Shown piece by piece: positions 41,531-50,597 of a stretch of DNA of 64,000 nt. The notes below the pieces were generated by a model. It did no database searches, was not told the origin of the DNA, and saw nothing but the letters and a program-made list of their open reading frames with translations. Made by a program: the position numbers and the translations under genes. Position 1 is the first letter of the stretch. The number at the start of each line of letters is the position of its first letter. Source of the DNA: Phaeodactylibacter xiamenensis (GTDB taxonomy: Bacteria > Bacteroidota > Bacteroidia > Chitinophagales > Saprospiraceae); assembly GCF_000759025.1 (NCBI RefSeq), contig NZ_JPOS01000035.1, positions 124,001-188,000 of the forward strand. Direction: 5' to 3'.

Positions 41531-44299
41531 CTACTTCTTTTTACCAAAGTGCCGGATATTGTACGTAAAGTTCAGCATCACATACCGCTGCAGTACCTCC
41601 GTTTGCACATCCTCAATAAACACATCTGTGACATTCCGGCTGATGCTGTTGTTTTGCCCCAGGAGATCAAAAACGCTGAGGCTGATTTCAGCCTTGTCGT
41701 CCAGGAATTTTTTGCCCGCCTCCGCATTCCACAGCCAGAAATTTTGGTTGAAGCCCTCCGACAGCCCGTCAAACAGCTGATGGTTCACGCTGCTGCGTAC
41801 TACCCAGCCGTTACCGATCAGGAAGTTAGCCCCTAGCCGGGTGGACTGATTGAGGAAGTTGTTGTCAAGGGCCGTATTCAGGCTGTTGCGCACCCGGTTG
41901 TAGCTGGTCTGGGAAGACAGCGTAAAGTCCACCCGTTCGCTGATATTGCTGCTCAGGGTGGCATTGAGGGAAGAGCCGATATTGTTGGCGTAGTTCAGGT
42001 TGTCATTGATGAGGCCCGGAATCCGCTGAAAGGTACCTCCAACGCTAAAGTTGAGGTTAGATTTGATGGCCGAAAGCGGAAAGCCATAGGTGGTAAAAGC
42101 CCGGGCATTCCAATAACCATCGAGGTTGACCGGTTGCCGGAGTTGTGCGCCCCGCTGCAGGAAGATACCGGGCCGGATCAGCAAGTCGCGATCTGCAGTG
42201 AAGGTACTGTTGCCGATGTAGTGCTGCGTGTACTGCGCGGAAAGCAACACGTAAAACACCGAAGCCTTGTCGGTATTCGTCCTGGAATAGCGGGCAAATA
42301 CCCGGTGGGTATAGTCCTGCCTGAGGTCCGCATTACCGGTAGACAGTTGGAGCGGGTTGCTGTTATCGATCACCTCTTGCAGTTGGCGGAGAGAAGGTGG
42401 TGCCGTCCGCCCAAAGTAACCGGCTCTCAGGTTGGCATCCTTGGAAAACTGGTAACGCATAAAGAGCCGCGGCAGGAAGTTAAAAAAGCGCCGGTCGATA
42501 GCTTCAGGAGCCGGAAAAACCTGATCGCCGCTCAACTGTGCCCACTGCGCCACAATCCGCCCATTGAAAATCAGCTCCTTATCACGGAACCGCAGCCCTA
42601 CGCTGCCCTCCTGTGTCCGGTAGGTAGTCTCAAAGGTATTGGACAGCAGCGGGTTGAGGTCAGAAAATTCACCATCTGCTGCCCGGTCAAAGGTTTCCTG
42701 ATTGCCATCGGTGTTTTGCTGGCTGGCTTCGGCGCCCAATTGCAGCTGAGCCTTCTCGCCAAGGGGGTCGCTGTAGCGGATACCCGCACTGTGTGTCCAC
42801 CCCGTTTCGTTCAGCCCGGCAAACTGATCAAGGTTTTCGGTGAAGGCAGAGTCTTGCAGGAAGCGGTTCTCAGAAGCCAGGAAACGCTCGCCATCCTGCT
42901 GATTGTAGTTGGTACCGACATTGAGGGAGACGGTCCGGCCCCGTTTAGCAAACCGGTGGCGGTAGTTGAGGTCATTTGAAAAACTCAGGGCGTTTAGATC
43001 CGTCTGCAGGCCAAAGTCGGTGCTGCTGAGCAGCAGGTTTTGCAGCCGGGTTTGCCCTAAGGTTTGTTCCTGCCCTTCACTTTGCTGCAAGCTGAGGCGG
43101 GGGCGTATACTGATGGTGTTTTTAGGGTCGATTTCATATTCTATCTGTGCGTTCAGCCGGTGGTTGATGGTCCGGGTATCCGCCAGGTTGTCCTCGCTGT
43201 AGGTTTGCCCCAGCAGGCGGTCGCTTAGGAAATCCTGGAAAATAGACGACCGTGCGTTGTTATCGGTTTGATTGAAAAAGTAGCTGGCGTTGGTTTCCAC
43301 TTTGTCGCCCCATTTGTCGGCATAGTTCAGCCCAAAGGCGTGAGTAGTGGCAATGCCGTTCTGGGTATTCACCAGGAAATCGCTGGGGTCGGTGCCTCCG
43401 CCTCCGCCCCGCCGGCCTCTCCCCCTGCCGCGCTGACTGCCCGAGCTGCCGAAAAGGCCCGAGAGGTCTTCTCCGGCAAAATTTTGCTGATTGATGTTGT
43501 TGGTCTGCCCGATGATGGACAGTCGGGCGTCGCCTTTGAAGATGTTGACGTTGCCCCCGGCCCGGTATAGGCCTTCTTCGCCAATGCCTGCATAGAGCTT
43601 CCCAAACTCCCCTTGCCGCTTGCCGGGCTTGGTGATGATGTTGATGGCTTTGGTGGTCTCCCCGCTGTTGAATCCGCTAAACCGGTCCTGCTCGCTCTGC
43701 TGGTCAAAAACCTGGATTTTGTCGATCACCTCAGCTGGCAGATTGCGGAGAGCTGCACTGGGGTCATCGCCAAAGAAAGGCTTGCCATCCACGAGGACCT
43801 GCCTGATCTCCTCGCCCTGTGCCTGTGCCTTGCCATTCTCAAACAGCACCCCCGGCATTTTGCGGATGAGGTCCTCGGCGCTGGCATCAGGATTGACCTT
43901 GTAGGCGTTGGAGCTGTACTGCGTGGTATCGCCGGATTGGGTGGCGAGGGGGGCTTTGCCCGTGATTTCCACCTCGTCCAGATTGAGGGCGATTTGGGTA
44001 ATTTGCAGTACCCCCAGGTCAAAGTCTTCCTGAAGTTCAATGGTATCCGAGTAGCTCTGGTAGCCTACGTAGGTGACCGAAAGGGCGTAGGTGCCCGGCT
44101 GCAGGCCGCTGAATTGGAATTTCCCTTTTGAATTGCTGGTCTCACTGAACTCTTTCGTGCCATCGGTGAGGTATACATACGCCCCTTCAAGCGGCGCCTG
44201 TTCCGTTGAATCGTAAACCATGCCGGTGAGGGAGAGCTGTTGGGCAAAGGCGTGCGCCAGGGGCAACAGCAGAAGAAGCAAGCTGCTTAGGATTTTCAT
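41531..44299 (-). CDS. Outer-membrane TonB-dependent receptor-like protein (OMP_b-brl_3)
   Basis: A 922-residue outer-membrane protein with a signal peptide (MKILSSLLLLLLPLAHAFAQ), a carboxypeptidase-regulatory-like domain (about 22-105), a plug-like region (EDLIRKMPGVLFENGKAQAQ, then VLVDGKPFFGDDPSAALRNL) and a large barrel (outer membrane beta-barrel family 3) to the C-terminus. A Gly/Arg-rich insertion (GSSGSQRGRGRGRRGGGGG) lies at about 290. It is stand-alone on the minus strand. The substrate is unknown. Confidence 0.88.
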   Translation of the reverse strand: MKILSSLLLLLLPLAHAFAQQLSLTGMVYDSTEQAPLEGAYVYLTDGTKEFSETSNSKGKFQFSGLQPGTYALSVTYVGYQSYSDTIELQEDFDLGVLQITQIALNLDEVEITGKAPLATQSGDTTQYSSNAYKVNPDASAEDLIRKMPGVLFENGKAQAQGEEIRQVLVDGKPFFGDDPSAALRNLPAEVIDKIQVFDQQSEQDRFSGFNSGETTKAINIITKPGKRQGEFGKLYAGIGEEGLYRAGGNVNIFKGDARLSIIGQTNNINQQNFAGEDLSGLFGSSGSQRGRGRGRRGGGGGTDPSDFLVNTQNGIATTHAFGLNYADKWGDKVETNASYFFNQTDNNARSSIFQDFLSDRLLGQTYSEDNLADTRTINHRLNAQIEYEIDPKNTISIRPRLSLQQSEGQEQTLGQTRLQNLLLSSTDFGLQTDLNALSFSNDLNYRHRFAKRGRTVSLNVGTNYNQQDGERFLASENRFLQDSAFTENLDQFAGLNETGWTHSAGIRYSDPLGEKAQLQLGAEASQQNTDGNQETFDRAADGEFSDLNPLLSNTFETTYRTQEGSVGLRFRDKELIFNGRIVAQWAQLSGDQVFPAPEAIDRRFFNFLPRLFMRYQFSKDANLRAGYFGRTAPPSLRQLQEVIDNSNPLQLSTGNADLRQDYTHRVFARYSRTNTDKASVFYVLLSAQYTQHYIGNSTFTADRDLLIRPGIFLQRGAQLRQPVNLDGYWNARAFTTYGFPLSAIKSNLNFSVGGTFQRIPGLINDNLNYANNIGSSLNATLSSNISERVDFTLSSQTSYNRVRNSLNTALDNNFLNQSTRLGANFLIGNGWVVRSSVNHQLFDGLSEGFNQNFWLWNAEAGKKFLDDKAEISLSVFDLLGQNNSISRNVTDVFIEDVQTEVLQRYVMLNFTYNIRHFGKKK

Positions 44300-44443
44300 A
44301 TGCAGTATGTAATTAGGTCTATTTACCCCGTTAGACCACGTTGGGCCTGCCCTTTTTCCCGCCGTCGTGAAGATAAGTGAAAAAAATCACTGTTGTACTT
44401 ACTTTAGAATGCCTATCTTAACGACAACTAACCAACTGTACAG

Positions 44444-44782
44444 ATGAACCTCGACTGGACTTACGAAGAATTCTCAGCTTTTGCGATGTTATACGCTGCC
44501 TCCGTCGATGCCGAAATCGACCCGGAGGAGGAAGCCCTGATCCAGCAACGATTGGACGACCGCAGCTACCGGCGGGTAAAAGCGGTTTATGAGGAATGCT
44601 CTGATTCCGAATGCATCAATACCATTTTGGGCTACCAGAAGAAATTTATGACGGATCAGGCTGGCCGTGAGCGACTCCTGAGCGATCTGCGGGAAGTCTT
44701 TGAGGCAGACCACCGGTATACGGCTGTTGAGCGTGAAATCATGCATTTGTTTAAACGCCTGCTCGAATCAGAAGACCACTGA
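44444..44782 (+). CDS. Small acidic helical protein, TerB-like
   Basis: A 112-residue protein. FAMLYAASVDAEIDPEEEAL (about 12-31) and the late block YTAVEREIMHLFKRLLESE resemble the EF-hand-like acidic helices of TerB domains; the match is by eye. It is cytosolic, with no signal peptide. pdxH follows 64 bases downstream in the same direction. The role is unknown. Confidence 0.75.
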   Translation: MNLDWTYEEFSAFAMLYAASVDAEIDPEEEALIQQRLDDRSYRRVKAVYEECSDSECINTILGYQKKFMTDQAGRERLLSDLREVFEADHRYTAVEREIMHLFKRLLESEDH

Positions 44783-44846
44783 CCTTCTTCATTGACTGTA
44801 CCCTCAGAGCGGACTACATTTGGGCTGAAACCAAACGCAAAATGCC

Positions 44847-45482
44847 ATGGATTTAGCAATGATGCGGGAAGAGTTCACCCTTTCGGGCTTGTCAAGAGAA
44901 ACACTGCTGGCCGACCCGGTACAACAATTCGAAGCCTGGTTTGAGCAAGCGGAGTCAGCAGGTCTCAATATGCCCAATGCCATGTCTCTGGCTACGGTAT
45001 CTCCCGATGGACAGCCCAGCCTGCGCACCGTGCTGCTGAAGTATTTCGACAACACCGGTTTTGTATTCTTTACGAATTATGAGAGCAAAAAGGCGAAGGA
45101 CATTGCCGCTAATGCAAAAGTTGCCCTGCACTTTCCGTGGCTGGACCTCGAGCGGCAGGTGAAGATTATGGGGCGGGCGGAGCGTGTCAGCACAGCCGAG
45201 TCCGCAAAGTACTTTCTCAGCCGGCCTCACGGCAGTCAGCTGGGGGCCTGGGTGTCCAACCAAAGTGCGCCCATTTCTTCCCGGCAGATGCTGATGTCCA
45301 AGTTTGAAGAGCTAAAGCAAAAATTTAAGAAGGGTGAAGTGCCCCTGCCCTCATTTTGGGGCGGTTACCGGGTCGTGCCGGATACTTTTGAGTTTTGGCA
45401 AGGGCGTAAGCACCGCCTGCACGACCGTTTCCAGTATACTTTGGAAGCAGAAAAGTGGAAAATAGAACGATTGGCGCCCTAA
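44847..45482 (+). CDS. pdxH: Pyridoxamine 5'-phosphate oxidase
   Basis: A 211-residue FMN enzyme that makes pyridoxal 5'-phosphate from the amine or alcohol form. Motifs include [20 protein letters not shown] (about 46-65), [43 protein letters not shown] (about 124-139) and the C-terminal RLAP end. Length and end are typical. It ends 28 bases before the small hypothetical gene at 45511. Confidence 0.97.
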   Translation: MDLAMMREEFTLSGLSRETLLADPVQQFEAWFEQAESAGLNMPNAMSLATVSPDGQPSLRTVLLKYFDNTGFVFFTNYESKKAKDIAANAKVALHFPWLDLERQVKIMGRAERVSTAESAKYFLSRPHGSQLGAWVSNQSAPISSRQMLMSKFEELKQKFKKGEVPLPSFWGGYRVVPDTFEFWQGRKHRLHDRFQYTLEAEKWKIERLAP

Positions 45483-45510
45483 GGTGTTTGGGTTGAAAAC
45501 CAGCGCAAAG

Positions 45511-45756
45511 ATGTCTGAACCATTATCTAAACTCAAACTACAACTCATCCAGGCTATTCTGCGCACGGATGACCCGGAGGTGCTGCGCACAGCCCTGCAA
45601 GTCCTTTCCCTGGAGAGTCCTGCTGCAACCACAGCCTCAGCTGACCGGCCGATGTCATTGGATAACCTGCCTGATATGCTCAATCAGGGCGCAGCGCCCA
45701 CCGATCCGGAGGTGCAGGATATGCAGCGGGATATTGATGAGGTTTTTAATGCTTAA
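45511..45756 (+). CDS. Small hypothetical protein, antitoxin-like
   Basis: An 81-residue protein (MSEPLSKLKLQLIQAILRTD, then DPEVLRTALQVL). ATG 45511 is preferred to GTG 45484. The N-terminal helix pattern is like that of addiction-module components that precede a toxin, but no toxin gene follows; the next gene is a convergent MarR regulator. The function is unknown. Confidence 0.6.
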   Translation: MSEPLSKLKLQLIQAILRTDDPEVLRTALQVLSLESPAATTASADRPMSLDNLPDMLNQGAAPTDPEVQDMQRDIDEVFNA

Positions 45757-45762
45757 AACGCA

Positions 45763-46323
45763 TCACTTTATCAACTGATCCAAAATTCCACTGATCTTTA
45801 TCTTCTCGCCCAGGCTCAGGGGCGCTGTGAATTTGGTGAAAATTGAATCCATCTTTGGTTTGATAGCTCTTAGTTCCTGCTTGCCTGCTTCGGTTATTTT
45901 GATCCTTTTGGCTCTTTTGTCTTGTTCGTCCGGAAATTCAAGTACCAGCTTATTCCTGAGCAGCCGCTTGATGATCTCTATGCCGGTAGGAGCTTCCAGA
46001 TTATGCAGTTCCACGATTTCCATTTTCCTGAAGCTGTCCTGATAATCCAGATGTAGCAAGAAGCTGTATTCATCAATTGAAGAAATACCTGAGACGGACA
46101 AAATAGACTTGGCCTGCTTTTTCAGTTCCTTATTCAGGTACATGACCTTGAAGGCAATCAGTAGTTCGTCATGCTCGGAATGCGGGTCATCTGCTTGGTC
46201 GGTAAAAAGTTGGTTGTTCAGCCAGATGACGAAATCTTCTATCCTGCTCCCTTCTCCCTGTTTTTGAAACACCTCCATGTATTGGATGATTTCCTTCAGT
46301 AATGAATAATCCATGGGTTGCAT
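45763..46323 (-). CDS. MarR-family transcriptional regulator
   Basis: A 186-residue protein with the winged-helix layout of MarR: helices at about 85-125 (LHNLEAPTGIEIIKRLLRNK) and the wing LVLEFPDEQDKRAKRIKITE (about 131-150), followed by a dimerisation helix. It is divergent from a small monooxygenase-like gene across 98 bases that contain two dyads. It probably regulates both genes. The ligand is unknown. Confidence 0.83.
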   Translation of the reverse strand: MQPMDYSLLKEIIQYMEVFQKQGEGSRIEDFVIWLNNQLFTDQADDPHSEHDELLIAFKVMYLNKELKKQAKSILSVSGISSIDEYSFLLHLDYQDSFRKMEIVELHNLEAPTGIEIIKRLLRNKLVLEFPDEQDKRAKRIKITEAGKQELRAIKPKMDSIFTKFTAPLSLGEKIKISGILDQLIK

Positions 46324-46327
46324 TTAG

Positions 46328-46386
46328 TTCATTTTTGAATAAATATATAAAAATAGTTTCATAAATGAAATTAAAGTGTAAATTTA
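46328..46386. promoter_or_regulatory. Divergent MarR operator region and promoter
   Basis: Two dyads, TTCA-TTTT-TGAA (46328-46339) and TTTCAT-AA-ATGAAA (46357-46370), lie between the divergent MarR and monooxygenase-like genes. TAAATTTA (46379-46386) is a near match to the -7 element for the rightward gene, and the second dyad covers its -33 position. Confidence 0.55.
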
Positions 46387-46421
46387 GATCGGAAACATAA
46401 TTTTTAATTGAAACAACAATA

Positions 46422-46748
46422 GTGATGAACAATCTATCCTACACGTTCGTGTCCGTATCAACTGCAAAACCAGGCCGGCTAGACGAGTTAGTACAAATTG
46501 CCAAAGCGCCCAGTGAAAAAATGGATGAAAAACTCGACGGTGTTATTGCCCGGCAGGTTGGTGTCGACAGGGCGCGCAATACTGTGATCGTTTGGGTGAC
46601 TTTTGATAAAAAGGAAACCCTTTACAACTTTCTTGAAACAGAGCAGGGGAAAGACGACCACGGCGAAAGCGAAGATATGAGCTGTATCGAATCTTATGAG
46701 ATGTATGACCTTGAGCCGGTAAGCGAAAGGCTGCTTCCGAAAGTGTAA
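46422..46748 (+). CDS. Small dimeric alpha/beta-barrel protein, monooxygenase-like
   Basis: A 108-residue protein with the pattern of the ABM/dimeric ferredoxin-like fold (LSYTFVSVSTAKPGRLDELV, GVIARQVGVDRARNTVIVWV). Such small proteins act as monooxygenases or isomerases, or have a structural role. Control by the adjacent MarR regulator is likely. The substrate is unknown. Confidence 0.7.
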   Translation: MMNNLSYTFVSVSTAKPGRLDELVQIAKAPSEKMDEKLDGVIARQVGVDRARNTVIVWVTFDKKETLYNFLETEQGKDDHGESEDMSCIESYEMYDLEPVSERLLPKV

Positions 46749-46957
46749 AAGCATAAGGTGAAGGTATGGGCAAGCCCCTTGATGCAGCATGCAGGGATTT
46801 ATGTATTGGGCTACCTTTCCGAATGCAGGAAAGACCAAAATCCCTTATTTACCTGGGAGTCAGATACAGCCCCTCCTGGCCCGGTAAGAACTGATTGATC
46901 AATAAAACCGTTATATTTATGGTCGTAAAATTATGATCCCCAACAAACATTGATACA

Positions 46958-47242
46958 ATGGGAGCGCAGCAAATTAGAGATGTATTGCATTATCGGATCG
47001 AACAAGCAGACGAACGGTTCTTGCAGGTGATTTATGCGATGGTAGAAGCGTATGCCCATCAGCATGAACTTGATACGGATATGGAGCACCCCATGGGCTA
47101 TCAGGCAGGAGAACCCCTAACTCTGGAAGAATTGAAGGCTAAGGTTGCCAGAGCAGAATCCCAGGCTGATCAAGGCATGTCTTATACCGTAAGCGAGGTC
47201 CGTAAAGAAGCAAGCACATGGCTAAAGGGAAGTACAGAGTAA
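46958..47242 (+). CDS. Antitoxin of a ParE/RelE-type pair
   Basis: A 94-residue acidic protein; its first part (IRDVLHYRIEQADERFLQVI) resembles the start of type II antitoxin-like proteins of Bacteroidota that precede a ParE toxin. Its stop overlaps the toxin start by 25 bases, which points to coupled translation. No DNA-binding domain is obvious. Confidence 0.75.
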   Translation: MGAQQIRDVLHYRIEQADERFLQVIYAMVEAYAHQHELDTDMEHPMGYQAGEPLTLEELKAKVARAESQADQGMSYTVSEVRKEASTWLKGSTE

Positions 47243-47550
47243 TTATTACGCTTGAAGCTCGCGATGACCTCAAGAGAGAAATAGATTTCATTCGGAGAAA
47301 ATGGTCAGTCGCCCGAGCCGGTAATGTTCAAAATGGCCTTTTGGATGAAATAGACAAGCTGGATGCTTTTCCTAACCGCCATCCGGAACATCAGGGGCTG
47401 ACCAATCAAAAACATACGTACCGATTTGTGCCAAAATGGTCCTATCTGATCATTTACCGGGTAGAAGAAGATTTAAAACGTGTCCGGGTAGTAAGCATAT
47501 TTAGCACAGCTCAAAATCCTGAAAACATTGACGATGTTCAAGGCCGATAG
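47218..47550 (+). CDS. ParE/RelE-superfamily toxin
   Basis: A 110-residue basic protein with the RelE/ParE fold: ITLEARDDLKREIDFIRRKW (about 10-29), NGLLDEIDKLDAFPNRHPEH (about 40-59), YRFVPKWSYLIIYRVEED (about 69-86) and VVSIFSTAQNP. ParE toxins poison gyrase and RelE toxins cleave mRNA; the sequence does not decide. It is paired with the overlapping antitoxin gene. Confidence 0.87.
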   Translation: MAKGKYRVIITLEARDDLKREIDFIRRKWSVARAGNVQNGLLDEIDKLDAFPNRHPEHQGLTNQKHTYRFVPKWSYLIIYRVEEDLKRVRVVSIFSTAQNPENIDDVQGR

Positions 47551-47618
47551 TCTATGACCTTAATCAAAGGGGAGGTGAAATTGGCTTGCGTCAAAAAGTT
47601 GGGAGGCATACAATTTTA

Positions 47619-48959
47619 TCACTCCCTGATTTGCCGGGGGATCAAATACAGCTCCTCCTGCCGCCCGTCAATATAACGCACCCCGTTCTCATCAAAGAAA
47701 GCATCTTCCTCCATCATCATGCGGATTTCCTTGTTCCACTCCGGTAAGTACACCTTGGTATTCAATTCAATGGAGTAGGCGGTGTTGTGGTAGAGCGGGT
47801 AATCGCCCTTGTGGGGCACGCCCTCCTGCTGATCCCAAAGCCCGATAGTTGACCCCGCGCCATGCCCGTGGTAGCCGATGGGGTGGGTGTAAATCTGGGG
47901 TTTCAGCCCGGCGTATTTGGCCTTTTTCAATGCCTCCGCAAGGACTTCATTGCCAGTCCGCCCTTCCTGAAATTCGTTGGTCAGAATATCCATGAGATGA
48001 AGGCCTTTCTTGTGGGCTGCTTTGAGGAAAACCGGTGCATCGGTCTCTCCGGGTTTTAAAACGTAGGCATTCTGTTGTGTATCCGTATTCAGCCCCATGT
48101 AGGTGATCCCAAAGTCGCAGTGCACCAGGTCGCCGGGCTGAATGACCGTCTCTCCGGGGCGGGAAGCAAAGCTGCGGGTGGAGCCGTTGTCCTCCGGATT
48201 GGCACGTTGCACATCCACTGTGGGGTGAAACCAGGCGGTCAGCCCCAGCTCCCGGATGCGCTCCCGGTAGAACCACACTACATCATCGGTCGTAGTCACG
48301 CCGGGCTGTATCACCTGATCGGAAAGCCCCTCCGCAATAATGGCATGGGCAATACGGCAGACTTGCTGATAGACCGTCATCTCTTCTGAAGTGCGGGTTT
48401 CCAGCCAACCTAGGGCCAGTCGTTCACCGGTGACGACCCTTTCCTGATAAGCTTCGGGCAGATGCGCCATCAGCTGATCGTAGTGGTAGGCCGACAAGCC
48501 ATCTGCCAGGCCGAAGTGTTCCGACCGGTTGACGGCGATTTTTGCCGGACCTCTTTCCGTAATCAGCTGGGCCAGCCGCTTCCATTGATCGGGTTCCACC
48601 TCCTTGTCCCAGGCTTTTTTGAACACTTCGCCTACATCATAGCGGGCGCAGGCGAGGGTTTCCAGGCTGTCGCCGGTATCGTAAATGACCAGCATCGTCG
48701 TACGGCGGGCCGAGAGCCAGAAGGAAGGCAGCATGGTTTTAAGTACCGGGTCTTCATTGTACTCCCGGGCGATGAGGATCCACATGTCGATGCTTTCACG
48801 CTGCATAATGGCGGGCAGTACCGTCTTCATGCGTTGTTGCAGCCATTGGTCGCGCAGTTCGCCCTGTTTTTGCAGGGGTAGGATATGTGGCATCTCGTAT
48901 TGACTTTTCAGGGCAAAGGGCAGACTGAAAAGCAGCAACGTCAGGGCAAAAGTTCTCAT
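47619..48959 (-). CDS. Exported M24-family Xaa-Pro aminopeptidase-like protein
   Basis: A 446-residue protein with a signal peptide (MRTFALTLLLFSLPFALKSQ). The M24 pita-bread domain carries the metal-site series: DLVHCDFGITYMGLNTD with two Asp, HPIGYHGHG with His, SIELN with Glu and MMMEEDAFF with Glu. It would cleave N-terminal residues before proline in exported peptides, or have another hydrolase role. It is stand-alone. Confidence 0.87.
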   Translation of the reverse strand: MRTFALTLLLFSLPFALKSQYEMPHILPLQKQGELRDQWLQQRMKTVLPAIMQRESIDMWILIAREYNEDPVLKTMLPSFWLSARRTTMLVIYDTGDSLETLACARYDVGEVFKKAWDKEVEPDQWKRLAQLITERGPAKIAVNRSEHFGLADGLSAYHYDQLMAHLPEAYQERVVTGERLALGWLETRTSEEMTVYQQVCRIAHAIIAEGLSDQVIQPGVTTTDDVVWFYRERIRELGLTAWFHPTVDVQRANPEDNGSTRSFASRPGETVIQPGDLVHCDFGITYMGLNTDTQQNAYVLKPGETDAPVFLKAAHKKGLHLMDILTNEFQEGRTGNEVLAEALKKAKYAGLKPQIYTHPIGYHGHGAGSTIGLWDQQEGVPHKGDYPLYHNTAYSIELNTKVYLPEWNKEIRMMMEEDAFFDENGVRYIDGRQEELYLIPRQIRE

Positions 48960-49042
48960 AATACCTGGAGATTTAAGTTAGTCCAATTGAGCGGGTCTAA
49001 AATAAGATTTAAATCTGGCAACGTTCCGGTGGCCGTTCAGCG

Positions 49043-50443
49043 TTATGGCAGCTGAGAGAGCAGCCAGTTCTTTTCGGCTACTACGGAAGAGCCCAGTATA
49101 TTGGCTTTTAGGCGTGCTTTTTGCTGCGGTGCGACAGGGGGGAGGTCTAATAGTTTTTTAGTGAATTTTATCATATTCAGGTAATGGGTTTTATGGTAAG
49201 TCATGATTTTCTTCCGGTTGATGAAGTTGCGCATAGCTTCCAGATGGGCGTAGAGTAGCTCGTAAGCTCCAAGCTCAAAATAGATTTTCATTGCAATGGT
49301 TTTTGCAGATAGGTTTAGCAGAAGGTCTGAAAATGCGGAGCGGTTAATCAGGTCGAGGGCCAGTTCGTAATGTTTTCGTTCGTACTCCAGCCAGGCCAGA
49401 TTGAAGCAAAAGGTGCTTTCACGGTATTGGGCTTCAAGTTTGGTTTTGTACTGATGGACAAAATCCACCGCCCAGTCCAATTCCCGGGCTACAATAGCCT
49501 TCGCCACGATATTCCTGTAGGTGAAGCGGGAGAGCTGCCCGTTCAGGAGCAGCACCTGATTGCTCAACCCTTCCCGGTAAATGCTTAGCCCTTCTCTGGC
49601 GAAACGTTTGACGCCTTTATTCATTTGGCGGATACAGAAGTTGGTCGCCAAAAGGAATAAGTCACGAAGCTCATCTTTGGGGAACAGCGCCTGATGAGCC
49701 AGGGTTAGGGCCTTAAATTTTTCAAAGTGGCGGTGTTCTTCAGGCTGAGTCAGTGCCAGGTAGCAATAATAGTATACTGCAACGGAAGGGAGGTCAAGCA
49801 TGTTGCTTCGTCTAATGTAGCTAAGCATTTCAGGTAGCATGCCCAAGTCGTACTCTGTTTTGTAAACGGCCCGGTGCGAGAGGGCGAAACAGCTCTGCCT
49901 GAGTTTTGCCGTAATGAATGCCGCTTCAAGATTTTCCTGAACTGGCTGTAGGTGCAGGTCTTCCATACGGCGCTGCGAGGCATGAAATCGGTATTCCTCC
50001 AGTCGGAGCGCATAGGCATCCTGATAGTACTCGGCATGTCGCAACCCCCGGTTTTTCTGTAGCTGATGGGCCTTGGTAAGGCTTTGTTTGAAGTGGCGGG
50101 GTAGTTTCAACGCCCGGTAGGCACGGGCTAGCGCTAACTGTGCATTGACTTCCTGTGCATTAACCTGTTGGTAGATCAGGTACTGCTCCATGACTTTTAA
50201 CAGCAGGCTCATGCTCAACCTCAATTTGTGGTCGTCAAACCGGCGTTCCGGAAACAGCCGGGCGAACGCCTCCTCTCTTTCAGGGAGGACTTTCCGCTCA
50301 AACTTGCAATGTGTAAGGTAGTCCAGTAACGCTTCCACATGCTGGCGCTGATTGAAGAATGGGGAGGCTACGGCTTTTTTCAGTTGTCGGATATCCTGAC
50401 GGGGCAGGGTATCAAATAATTCGTAAAGTTTGCTGCTGACCAT
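49043..50443 (-). CDS. Large helical hypothetical protein
   Basis: A protein of about 466 residues from ATG 50443 (MVSSKLYELFDTLPRQDIRQ); the frame is open up to 50719 but that part is non-conserved-looking and crosses the divergent promoter region. The sequence is almost all helical, with repeats like KALTLAHQALFPKDELRDLF, suggesting TPR-like superhelix. I do not recognise a family. It is divergent from the T9SS protein gene at 50598. Confidence 0.7.
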   Translation of the reverse strand: MVSSKLYELFDTLPRQDIRQLKKAVASPFFNQRQHVEALLDYLTHCKFERKVLPEREEAFARLFPERRFDDHKLRLSMSLLLKVMEQYLIYQQVNAQEVNAQLALARAYRALKLPRHFKQSLTKAHQLQKNRGLRHAEYYQDAYALRLEEYRFHASQRRMEDLHLQPVQENLEAAFITAKLRQSCFALSHRAVYKTEYDLGMLPEMLSYIRRSNMLDLPSVAVYYYCYLALTQPEEHRHFEKFKALTLAHQALFPKDELRDLFLLATNFCIRQMNKGVKRFAREGLSIYREGLSNQVLLLNGQLSRFTYRNIVAKAIVARELDWAVDFVHQYKTKLEAQYRESTFCFNLAWLEYERKHYELALDLINRSAFSDLLLNLSAKTIAMKIYFELGAYELLYAHLEAMRNFINRKKIMTYHKTHYLNMIKFTKKLLDLPPVAPQQKARLKANILGSSVVAEKNWLLSQLP

Positions 50444-50597
50444 TAGCTTTTTGATGCGAAATCTAAATTGAAATACAAGTTTTATAGGGCTTATGATTCC
50501 AGATAAGGAGGATGATGTGATGCAAAATAGAAAAATTGTATTTGTCTGCCGATGATAACTGCGCCACTTTTGTAAGGAATCAACAAAAGCTACTAAA